26,041 bases of DNA from Clostridiales bacterium (lineage in GTDB: Bacteria; Bacillota; Clostridia; Lachnospirales; WQUN01), in contig JAISZF010000253.1 of the NCBI GenBank assembly GCA_031269415.1, positions 1 through 26,041 on the forward strand, in the 5' to 3' direction. Position numbers and translations under genes: made by a program. The notes under the pieces were generated by a model. It searched no databases and was not told the origin of the DNA. It saw only the letters and a program-made list of their open reading frames with translations. Position 1 is the first letter of the stretch, and every line of letters begins with the position of its first letter. Positions 14,845 through 22,282 of this stretch are shown here, in pieces.

Positions 14845-15504
14845 TCAAATACGGCCTTGCAAAACAAGTATAAATAAGGCGCAGGTCAGGATTACAAAGA
14901 CGGACAATAAAATAACTCCGATATTTATCTTTCCCGCTGTTTGCCCGCCGTGAGCCGGCATAAGCCCCGACAATCGCAGCCCGTTTGTCACGGGCTTATA
15001 CAGCAGCATCGCTATAGCCGCGTTAAGCCCGCCCTTCAGCAGATTGAACGGCAGAAACGCGGGTATAAGCAGTTCGGCGATCGCCGCTCGCGGCATGCCC
15101 ATGTATATCGGCGTTAAGAAATAATTCCAGAGCAGCATGATTACCGTCATTAAGACACAACCTATAATCAGCCCGAAAACCGCCCCTTTCAGAGTACGGT
15201 TAAGCTTATAAAGAACCGACGCCGCGCAGGCGAATGAACAGGTCGACACAATATTCATAACGAACCCGATCCAGCCTGTATCAGAGACCGTGAACATTTC
15301 CACAAAGGATACGGCCGCTGAAATAACAAAAGCGGAAAGCGGGCCGAAGAGAAACCCGCCGATCACTATAATAACGTCTTTCGGGTCGTATTTGAGAAAC
15401 AATACAACAGGTATGCGCCCGACCATCATGACCAAAAAGGCAAGGGCGCTGAGCATCCCGAGTATGACCAATTTCTTTGCGCTGGTTTGCCGCGTGTAAA
15501 CCAT
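14845..15504 (-). CDS. ribU: ECF transporter substrate-binding subunit, riboflavin type
   Basis: The 219-aa protein has five to six hydrophobic segments and the RibU-type pattern ALAFLVMMVGRIPVV, LKYDPKDVIIVIGGFLFGPL and WNYFLTPIYMGMPR. The KYDPKD segment and the upstream FMN riboswitch together identify it as the riboflavin S component. It works with an ECF module (EcfA, EcfA', EcfT), which is not in the window, to import riboflavin. The start is uncertain: ATG 15504 directly abuts GGGGGG, too close for a normal ribosome site, while the in-frame GTG at 15525 lies in the hairpin. The C-terminal helix (about residues 196-215) makes it slightly longer than usual. Confidence 0.92.
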   Translation of the reverse strand: MVYTRQTSAKKLVILGMLSALAFLVMMVGRIPVVLFLKYDPKDVIIVIGGFLFGPLSAFVISAAVSFVEMFTVSDTGWIGFVMNIVSTCSFACAASVLYKLNRTLKGAVFGLIIGCVLMTVIMLLWNYFLTPIYMGMPRAAIAELLIPAFLPFNLLKGGLNAAIAMLLYKPVTNGLRLSGLMPAHGGQTAGKINIGVILLSVFVILTCALFILVLQGRI

Positions 15505-15520
15505 CCCCCCATAAAGAATT

Positions 15521-15550
15521 AACACCTGAACGATATGCCATTCAGGTGTT
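15521..15550 (-). promoter_or_regulatory. Expression-platform hairpin of the FMN riboswitch
   Basis: A 10-bp inverted repeat (15521-15530 with 15541-15550) lies between the aptamer and ribU. On the minus strand it is followed by the T-rich AATTCTTTAT, a modest terminator. The loop plus the base of one arm (15530-15536) is perfectly complementary over 7 nt to 15603-15609, at the aptamer's 3' edge, which is a candidate antiterminator. On the plus strand the same stem is followed by six T. Confidence 0.65.
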
Positions 15551-15608
15551 TTTTATCGGAGAAAGATAAATCTATAACACGCGCGGGAACCGGCTATAAA
15601 CCATATCG

Positions 15609-15720
15609 TATCTTCTTTCATCCAGACTTTAACTGTCGGTATTGGAGTTTCACCAATTCCGCGTTTTTACACGCGCGCGGACTGTACCGCCGATCGGGAA
15701 TTTCACCCTGCCCTGAAGAC
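15609..15720 (-). promoter_or_regulatory. FMN riboswitch (RFN element)
   Basis: Read on the minus strand, the conserved blocks appear in order: GTCTTCAGGGCAGGGTGAAA, TTCCCGATCGGCGGTA, AGTCCGCG, TTGGTGAAACTCCAA, ACCGACAGTTAAAGTCTGGA and GAAGA. P1 is closed by GTCTTC with GAAGAT. This is a complete six-helix FMN aptamer. It should repress ribU, and possibly the genes behind it, when FMN is plentiful. Confidence 0.97.
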
Positions 15721-15742
15721 ATATTATTCAATTGTAAATCCT

Positions 15743-15771
15743 ATTTTATTATGTTTTGAGCCGAAAATCAA
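15743..15771 (-). promoter_or_regulatory. Promoter of the FMN riboswitch-ribU transcript
   Basis: On the minus strand TTGATT (15771-15766), a 17-bp spacer and TAAAAT (15748-15743) lie just upstream of the aptamer, leaving only about 15-20 nt before P1. Confidence 0.75.
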
Positions 15772-15801
15772 GAGTCATTTTTCTGTTTTGACGCGAACCA
15801 A

Positions 15802-16884
15802 TCATCGCAGCCTAATCTCCCTTTCAAACCTGAGCTTTTTATAATAATCCAATTCTATTAAATCGGTGGGGCTTACCTTGCCGTCCGCTTTTTCAAAATA
15901 GGATAGCCCAGCGGCGTCCAGCATCCTATACACAAATTGCGAGCAGAACATTATATTTGGCCTATACGAGCGTTTCAGCACAAGGCCAAGCATATTGTAC
16001 GCGCTGCCCTCCTTATTGATTTCATCGACTTTATTGAGGATCAATTCTTTCTTTTCCCTCGGGCAGGGCAGACTGTAAATCAAGATTCCAGCGTCGGGTT
16101 TTTTCTTGAAGAATTCAATCATTTCCATATTTAACCCCGGCGGATACAGCCTTTCCCCTCCATTGTAGCTTATAACGGTTTGAAGATCCCTGTCGAAAGA
16201 GATGGAGGCGTGGTTATACAGCTTTTGGGTAAATACGGAGATAATCTCCGAGGCGGCGCTGCCTGTTCTGGATATTACTATATAGATATTGGGATCCGAT
16301 AGACTCTCTGCGGCTTTCGCGAAATATTCGGGGGTGAGGCTGCCGTTGTTTATATAATTGAAGGAATCGTGCCGCGGAAGATCCGCTATCACCGCCTTGA
16401 GGTTTTCAGGGCTTAAATTCTTTCCCGCCTGATCCAGCGCGACGGCGGCGCGGCCAATAGCCCTCGCGCTATCCCGCAGCTCTGAAAAACCGATTATCGC
16501 CGCTTCCCCCACTGATGGCAGATAGAGACGCGCGTATTTTCCCACGCTGACATATCTGCTCACCAGCATAGGCAGAAGCAGCGCGGCGGCTCCGAAAAAG
16601 CGCCTGATTACATGTGTTGGATCCTTAGGTACGTTTTCGCTGAATATCGAGGTTTCGGCCAGTACAATCTGCAAAATCAATACCGCGGCGTAGGTAATGA
16701 TGAGATATTTTTTTATCCTTCCCTCGCCGGGGGTAATCATTACTCTTATCGTCAAGAAAACGAAAGTCGAGATATAGATCAGCACATAAAGGGTTTCATT
16801 CCCGAAGAACACGAGCCCGATCATAAGGATAAAAAGTAGGCTGTTCATAAAAGCGAAATATTTGTTCAGGCACATTGGCATCAC
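15802..16884 (-). CDS. Membrane protein with a possible permuted papain-like (NlpC/P60-related) domain
   Basis: The 360-aa product has four likely transmembrane helices in its first 115 residues (about 10-28, 32-50, 60-77, 97-113). A soluble region follows whose second half (about 198-350) resembles YiiX-type permuted papain-like domains: NIYIVISR, then YNHASISF with His225, and later IMFCSQFVYRMLDAAGL with Cys314, so the order is His then Cys. Such domains act as cysteine hydrolases or acyltransferases on peptidoglycan or lipids; the substrate here is unknown. The start is uncertain: GTG 16884, ATG 16881 and ATG 16875 are all possible and none has a strong ribosome site. The gene runs towards the riboswitch transcript and appears monocistronic. 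Confidence 0.75.
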   Translation of the reverse strand: MMPMCLNKYFAFMNSLLFILMIGLVFFGNETLYVLIYISTFVFLTIRVMITPGEGRIKKYLIITYAAVLILQIVLAETSIFSENVPKDPTHVIRRFFGAAALLLPMLVSRYVSVGKYARLYLPSVGEAAIIGFSELRDSARAIGRAAVALDQAGKNLSPENLKAVIADLPRHDSFNYINNGSLTPEYFAKAAESLSDPNIYIVISRTGSAASEIISVFTQKLYNHASISFDRDLQTVISYNGGERLYPPGLNMEMIEFFKKKPDAGILIYSLPCPREKKELILNKVDEINKEGSAYNMLGLVLKRSYRPNIMFCSQFVYRMLDAAGLSYFEKADGKVSPTDLIELDYYKKLRFEREIRLR

Positions 16885-17111
16885 CAGAGCATATTACGTA
16901 AACCGCGTGAGTTTGTCTGATAGTGGTAAATATTGCCTTCGATCACCGGATGAATAAGCGTTTCAGTCGGCTTGTGACGTGAATATCAACGCGTACGCGA
17001 TAGATAGTGCGACGGCTCCATCCGTCACGATGTCGGAGCGGCTCAGGCTTCCCAAGTCCGTCGTTCCCGTTTCTGGGTTACTTCGCGGTTTATGAAAATT
17101 TACCGAAAGAC

Positions 17112-17140
17112 TTGCATACGTAATAATCACGCTCTATAAT
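17112..17140 (+). promoter_or_regulatory. Promoter of the SNF2-SWIM operon
   Basis: TTGCAT (17112-17117), a 17-bp spacer and perfect TATAAT (17135-17140) lie 42 bp upstream of the ATG at 17183. The remaining intergenic DNA (16885-17111) shows no clear gene or RNA. Confidence 0.8.
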
Positions 17141-17182
17141 AAGAAAAATACGGTAAAATCCATAAAAATGGCAGGTGCTGTT

Positions 17183-19774
17183 ATGTCCAATTTTGAAATA
17201 ACCGCCGTTTTCACAGAGGACGGCTTCGAAATAGAAAAATCCCCGACTTATGATAAAGACGCTTTTTTTGATCAGAAACTATACGATCGCTTTCAGGAAT
17301 GGCCATACGATACGCTGTACAACATGGGTTTCAGCCGTAGCGGCGCGTTTTATTCCCCGCCCGTCGCCTTTTTGGCGGCCATAGCAAAACGCTTTGTAGA
17401 CGAGCTGCTGCGCGATTCCGATTTGGAAATAACGCGCAGAGCCAAGCCAGCGGATGAAGCGGTGCTGGCGGAGCTGGCTCTCGCGATACCTTTCGCTTTA
17501 GGAGCGGAATATATCAATTCAGATTGGCTGCGTGAAATATGGGATGAATTGGATTCGATTTTTGAAGAGGAACTTCTGAGTTTCCCCGGCTCGGCGGAGG
17601 ATTACATAAAGGGCAGGAACGCCGCTTTGAACGCGGCGGGACGCGTATTCTTTCATTTAGTGGAGTATAAATCCGAAGAATACCCATTCGCGTTTCTGGC
17701 GACATACAGTACGGGCGACGCGGATAATGTAAGCCATCTCCCGCTGAAAAACGCGCTGCTGGAACATAAAAACGAACAGGACAAACTGATTGCTCTCCTT
17801 TCCGCCGTTGGTAAAGCGGCTGATAAAAGCCCGTTTATATCGGAGCTTGTGGAAAGCGGCGAATTGTTTTCACCTTTGCGTTTTACGGTGAAGGACGCTT
17901 ACACATTTTTGCGGGAAACAGAGATTTACGAGAGCTGCGGGGTCGTCTGCCGCATCCCCGATTGGTGGCGTAAAAAGGGCGGCGTGAGGTTTTCCGTGTC
18001 CGTCGGCGACGCCGCTCCGTCCAAGGTAGGGCTGGACGAAATCCTGACGTTCTCGCCGCAAGCCTTTTTGGGCGATTTGGAAATAACACGCGAGGAAATA
18101 GAGGAAATGCTGTCTCAGACCGCGGGTCTGTCATTTATAAAGGGCAAATGGGTTGAGGTCGATCATAACAAGCTTAAAGCTGCCCTCGACGCGTTCAACA
18201 AGATTAATCACATGGAAGGCGTCAGCTTTGCCGAAGCCATTCGTATGCAGCTTGGCATTTCCGACAATCTGCCTGTTGACGAGTCCATCGGGTTTGAGAT
18301 CACCAACGGGCAATGGCTGAGGTCTGTGCGCGGGCAGCTGCTGCGGCCTGAAACGTCGGAGCCGGTATCGCCCGGCGACGGTTTTATGGGTAAATTACGC
18401 GTATATCAGCAGAGCGGTTTGAACTGGCTCTATCAATTGAGCCGTTTGGGTTTTGGCGCGCTGCTGGCCGACGACATGGGGCTGGGCAAAACGGTTCAAA
18501 TTTTGGCTTTGCTGAACTACACGCGTCAAAACGGGTCCTCAAAAACACTGCTGATTATTCCCGCTTCCCTGCTGCATAACTGGCGGGAAGAAGCCTCACG
18601 CTTCGCCCCATATCTGCGCTTCCGCGTGATTCACTCGCAGAAGAAGGATTTCAATATAGATGACGCTGATCTGTTTATCACCACATACGGCATGACGGCG
18701 CGGTTGGAAGTATTGAGCGATTTTACATGGGATTTAGTCATTTTAGACGAAGCGCAGGCGATAAAGAATCCGTCCGTTAAGCAGACAAAGGCCGTTAAAC
18801 AGTTGAAGGCGCGAAACAAGATCGCCATGACGGGCACGCCTGTTGAAAACAGGCTGACAGACCTGTGGTCTATATTCGATTTCCTGAACAAGGGTCTGTT
18901 GGGCACGGATAATGAATTCAAGTCTTTCATAAAAAAACTAAAGGACAACCCCGGCGGCTATTCCCGGCTGCGCGACGCGGTAAGCCCGTTTATACTGCGC
19001 CGTCTGAAAACCGACAAGAGCATAATCTCCGACCTGCCGGATAAGGTTGAGGTAAAGGCGTATACCACTCTGACCAAGAAACAAGTTGTTCTATATAAAA
19101 CCTTGATCGACGAAGTAAAGGCGGCTCTTAATTCTTCCGACGGGATCGCCCGTAAAGGTGTCGTGCTGGCAAGTATAATGAAATTTAAACAGATATGCAA
19201 TCATCCGGATCAGTATCTGGGGCAAAAGGAATATCAGGACAAGTACAGCGGCAAATTTGAGAAATTGGCGGAGATATGCGACACCATACGCGAGAAACGC
19301 GAACGCGTGCTTGTATTCACGCAATTTCAGGAAATGACCGCGCCGCTGTCCAATCATCTGAAGTCGATATTCGGACGCGAAGGCTTGATCCTGCACGGCG
19401 GGACGCCCGTGAATAAGCGCGGCGAACTGGTTGAGCGCTTTAACTCCGATGAATACACGCCGTATATGGTACTCTCCATTAAAGCGGGCGGAGTCGGGCT
19501 CAATTTGACGGCGGCGAATCATGTTATACATTTTGATCGCTGGTGGAATCCCGCTATAGAGAACCAGGCCACCGACCGCGCTTTCCGTATAGGCCAGCAA
19601 AAAAACGTGATGGTACACAAATTTATTACCACAGGGACAGTGGAAGAGAAGATAGACAATATGATAGAAGCAAAGCTAAAGTTGGCCGAAGACGTCATTG
19701 CCGCCAGCGGAGAAACTTGGATTACCGAAATGGATAATGACGAACTTATGAATCTGTTCAGACTGGAGGCGTGA
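17183..19774 (+). CDS. SNF2-family DEAD/DEAH-like helicase (YwqA type)
   Basis: The 863-aa protein is a Swi2/Snf2 superfamily-2 ATPase. The N-terminal half (about 1-390) is a poorly conserved bacterial SNF2-associated region. The motor has motif I DDMGLGKT (Lys436), motif II DEAQ (522-525), motif III MTGTPVENRLTDLW, LVFTQFQEM, motif V SIKAGGVGLNLTAANHVIHF and motif VI ATDRAFRIGQ. It probably translocates on DNA or remodels nucleoprotein complexes; the cellular role in bacteria is unclear. I chose ATG 17183 because AGGTG lies 5 nt upstream; ATG 17168 has no ribosome site. The next gene, 1 nt away, encodes a SWIM zinc-finger protein, the same pairing as B. subtilis ywqA-ywqB. Confidence 0.93.
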   Translation: MSNFEITAVFTEDGFEIEKSPTYDKDAFFDQKLYDRFQEWPYDTLYNMGFSRSGAFYSPPVAFLAAIAKRFVDELLRDSDLEITRRAKPADEAVLAELALAIPFALGAEYINSDWLREIWDELDSIFEEELLSFPGSAEDYIKGRNAALNAAGRVFFHLVEYKSEEYPFAFLATYSTGDADNVSHLPLKNALLEHKNEQDKLIALLSAVGKAADKSPFISELVESGELFSPLRFTVKDAYTFLRETEIYESCGVVCRIPDWWRKKGGVRFSVSVGDAAPSKVGLDEILTFSPQAFLGDLEITREEIEEMLSQTAGLSFIKGKWVEVDHNKLKAALDAFNKINHMEGVSFAEAIRMQLGISDNLPVDESIGFEITNGQWLRSVRGQLLRPETSEPVSPGDGFMGKLRVYQQSGLNWLYQLSRLGFGALLADDMGLGKTVQILALLNYTRQNGSSKTLLIIPASLLHNWREEASRFAPYLRFRVIHSQKKDFNIDDADLFITTYGMTARLEVLSDFTWDLVILDEAQAIKNPSVKQTKAVKQLKARNKIAMTGTPVENRLTDLWSIFDFLNKGLLGTDNEFKSFIKKLKDNPGGYSRLRDAVSPFILRRLKTDKSIISDLPDKVEVKAYTTLTKKQVVLYKTLIDEVKAALNSSDGIARKGVVLASIMKFKQICNHPDQYLGQKEYQDKYSGKFEKLAEICDTIREKRERVLVFTQFQEMTAPLSNHLKSIFGREGLILHGGTPVNKRGELVERFNSDEYTPYMVLSIKAGGVGLNLTAANHVIHFDRWWNPAIENQATDRAFRIGQQKNVMVHKFITTGTVEEKIDNMIEAKLKLAEDVIAASGETWITEMDNDELMNLFRLEA

Positions 19775-19775
19775 A

Positions 19776-20504
19776 ATGCGCGGGAGATATAATAATTGGG
19801 GATATCCGGCGTATGTTTCCGTCGGCGAGAAAAAGGCCATGGCGCAAAGGGCTATTGAACGGTTAAAGAAAACCAGGCCCGACCTGTCGCCTGTTGTTAT
19901 AGATGGCGGCAAACTGGCAAAAACCTGGTGGGGCAGCGCCTGGGTTAAAAATTTGGAGAACTACGCGGACTTCATCAACAGACTCGGTCGCGGCAGCTCT
20001 TATGTGAAAAACGGCATGGTTATAGATCTGCGAATCGGAGAGGGCAGAATAGACAGCTTGGTTATGGGTTCCGGACGTGAGCCTTATAAAATCCAAATCA
20101 CTATTGATAAGATGTCTGACGCGAAGTGGAAAAAGCTTCTGGTTCAGTGCGGCCAGCGTATAGGCAGCGTGGTGGAATTGGCGGATGGGAAATTTCCGGA
20201 AGACCTTCGTGAATTGTTTATGGGAAAAGACAGCGGGCTGTTCCCGTCGCCCAATGAGATTCACATGAATTGCTCCTGTCCCGACTGGTCGGGGCTGTGT
20301 AAACATCTCGCCGCCGCGCTTTACGGAGTCGGCGCGCGATTTGACAACGATCCGCTGCTGTTCTTCAAACTGCGCGGCATACCTTTTGAAGAGCTGCTGG
20401 TAAAGGCGATTGACACGCGGATGCGGAGCATGCTTAATAACGCGGGTAAAAAGAGCGGGCGCGTTTTGGAAGAAGACGATTTATCGGCGATATTCGGAGT
20501 TTAG
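19776..20504 (+). CDS. SWIM zinc-finger protein (YwqB type)
   Basis: The 242-aa protein has a SWIM finger, NCSCPDWSGLCKHLAA, with Cys166, Cys168, Cys175 and His177 in the CxCx6CxH pattern, followed by VGARFDNDPLLFFKLRG. The N-terminal part, with TWWGSAWVKNLENY and the RG(S)SYVKNG segment, is the usual YwqB-like start. SWIM domains bind DNA or proteins. The gene is one base behind the SNF2 stop, with GGAGGC at 19765-19770 inside the SNF2 gene, so the two proteins are likely produced together and may act as a complex. Confidence 0.92.
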   Translation: MRGRYNNWGYPAYVSVGEKKAMAQRAIERLKKTRPDLSPVVIDGGKLAKTWWGSAWVKNLENYADFINRLGRGSSYVKNGMVIDLRIGEGRIDSLVMGSGREPYKIQITIDKMSDAKWKKLLVQCGQRIGSVVELADGKFPEDLRELFMGKDSGLFPSPNEIHMNCSCPDWSGLCKHLAAALYGVGARFDNDPLLFFKLRGIPFEELLVKAIDTRMRSMLNNAGKKSGRVLEEDDLSAIFGV

Positions 20505-20580
20505 CGCGGCAGGGTAATGAAACGCGGGAGTGACTGAAGCGGCGATGGGACGTCTTAGCAAGAGAGAGCTGCTGATATGA

Positions 20581-20993
20581 TTTATCGTAAAGCGTTTCGA
20601 TCTGCTGTTTTTCAACAGAAATCTAAAACGATTGGTTGCGGTAGAGTTAAAACGAGGGCGTTTTCGCGCCGATTTCAATGGTCAAATGAAGCTGTACTTG
20701 AAGTGGCTGAACCGATACGAACGCGCGGACGGCGAGAACGAGCCAATCGGCCTGATTCTCTGCGCTGAGGGCAACCGGAGCAGATTGAGCTGCTTGAGAT
20801 GGACAAGGACGGCATCATGGTCGCGCAATACTGGACAACTTTGCCTCCGAAGAAAGAATTTGAGGCAAAGATACACGCAATTTTAGAGGAAGCCCGCGAG
20901 CGTTTGGACAGGAGAAAAGCGCTGAATGGCGGCAGCATGAAAAACCTTGCGTCATGGCTCGTGTCTTCTTCTTTATGTTTGACTTTATTGTAA
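20581..20993 (+). pseudogene. Remnant of a YhcG/DUF1016 PD-(D/E)xK nuclease
   Basis: Two reading frames together give the C-terminal nuclease domain of the YhcG family. The first runs from about 20581: FDLLFFNRNLKRLVAVELKR, with the Asp and ExK nuclease residues, then GQMKLYLKWLNRYE and IGLILCAE. One missing base near 20781-20783 shifts the frame, after which IELLEMDKDGIMVAQYWTTL, LPPKKEF and ILEEARERLDRR continue. An in-frame stop (20578-20580) precedes it and the N-terminal half is absent. Past about 20937 the frame runs into unrelated sequence that holds the next gene's promoter. The gene is thus 5'-truncated and frameshifted. Intact relatives are often found near mobile or defence genes. 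The rest of the 20505-21058 interval holds no other gene. Confidence 0.85.
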
Positions 20994-21008
20994 CGCACGC
21001 TATATAAT
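20979..21008 (+). promoter_or_regulatory. Promoter of the alcohol dehydrogenase gene
   Basis: TTGACT (20979-20984) and TATAAT (21003-21008) with an 18-bp spacer lie about 50 bp upstream of the start. The -35 box lies in the trailing frame of the nuclease pseudogene. Confidence 0.75.
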
Positions 21009-21058
21009 GTTCGGGTATCCGTTAACGGTGTAATCAAATACAAAAAGAGGGGATCACT

Positions 21059-22231
21059 ATGGTTAATTTTGAATTTCTGAATCCCACGAAGATCATCTTC
21101 GGAAAGGGAACCATCGCTCAATTGGGCGATGAAATTAAAGCTCATGGCGGCACAAAGGTGCTGGTTCACTTGGGCGGAGGCAGCGTCAAGAAAAATGGCG
21201 TTTATGATCAGGTAATCAACTCCCTGAACGCCGCCGGCGTATCGTTCGTCGAGCAGTGGGGAGTCAGGCCGAATCCACGGGTCAAACTCATTCGAGAGGG
21301 AATTGAGATCTGCAGGAAAGAAAATGTGGATTTCATTCTCGCGGTCGGCGGCGGAAGCGTTATAGATTCGGCAAAGGGCGTTGCCGTGGGCGTGCCCTAT
21401 GACGGCGACGTCTGGGATTTTTATATCGGGAAAGCCGAGCCGAAAACGAAACTGCCTGTAGCCACAGTTCTTACTATTCCGGCGGCGGGCAGCGAATCGA
21501 GCTGGAGCAGCGTGGTTACAAATGATGAAGGCGCTTTTAAACGTCCATTAGATGACGCCGTCCTGTTTCCCGCGTTCTCTATTTTGGATCCGGAGGCGAC
21601 ATATACGCTGCCGCCGTATCAAACAGCCTGCGGCGTCGCCGATATGATGGCCCATGTTATGGAGCGATACTTCACAAACATACAGCATGTGGAACTCACA
21701 GACCGTCTTTGCGAAGCGACCCTTAAAACAATCATGAACAATGTGAAAACAGCCCTGAGTGAGCCTGAAAACTATGACGCGCGCGCCGAAATCATGTGGT
21801 CCGGAACCGTGGCGCATAACAACATACTGCATATGGGCAGGATCGGTGACTGGGCCTCTCATAACATTGAACACGAACTGTCAGCCGTAAACGACGTGGC
21901 GCACGGAGAGGGCCTTGCCGTAATATTCCCCGCTTGGATGAAATATGTGTACAAGCATGATATTCAGCGTTTTGTTCAGTTTGCCTCGCGTGTGTTTAAC
22001 ATTGAAAACAACTTCCATGAACCAGAACGGACTGCCTTAAAGGGCATCGACGCGCTGGAGACATTCTTCCGTTCCATTGGGCTGTCAACTAAACTCAGCG
22101 AGATTGGAATCGGGGAAGATAAATTTGACATGATCGCCGTTAAGGTTCTGAAGTCGGATGGGAAGACCGCGGGCAATTTTGTGAAGCTTACCGCGGGGGA
22201 TATTAAAAAGATCTTGGAGATCGCGAAATAG
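21059..22231 (+). CDS. Iron-containing alcohol dehydrogenase (butanol dehydrogenase-like)
   Basis: The 390-aa group III dehydrogenase is close to the BdhA/YugJ/YqhD branch and should reduce aldehydes with NAD(P)H. It shows the cofactor-binding GGGSVID (97-103). The metal ligands expected from the family are Asp195 and His199 (VADMMAHVME), His268 (WASHNIEHELSA) and His282 (DVAHGEGLAV), all present. AGAGGGG precedes the ATG by 6-7 nt. It has its own promoter and terminator and is therefore probably monocistronic. Substrate choice (butanal, other aldehydes or methylglyoxal) cannot be told from sequence. Confidence 0.95.
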   Translation: MVNFEFLNPTKIIFGKGTIAQLGDEIKAHGGTKVLVHLGGGSVKKNGVYDQVINSLNAAGVSFVEQWGVRPNPRVKLIREGIEICRKENVDFILAVGGGSVIDSAKGVAVGVPYDGDVWDFYIGKAEPKTKLPVATVLTIPAAGSESSWSSVVTNDEGAFKRPLDDAVLFPAFSILDPEATYTLPPYQTACGVADMMAHVMERYFTNIQHVELTDRLCEATLKTIMNNVKTALSEPENYDARAEIMWSGTVAHNNILHMGRIGDWASHNIEHELSAVNDVAHGEGLAVIFPAWMKYVYKHDIQRFVQFASRVFNIENNFHEPERTALKGIDALETFFRSIGLSTKLSEIGIGEDKFDMIAVKVLKSDGKTAGNFVKLTAGDIKKILEIAK

Positions 22232-22282
22232 AACGTGGCAGAACTCGTGAGGAAGGTTTGTCACAGAATTTATAAACACGTG

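Noticed and set aside
16885..17111. Possible tRNA or other RNA gene in the gap before the SNF2 gene
   Set aside because: No cloverleaf, T-loop sequence or long stem is visible; only a few short inverted repeats occur.
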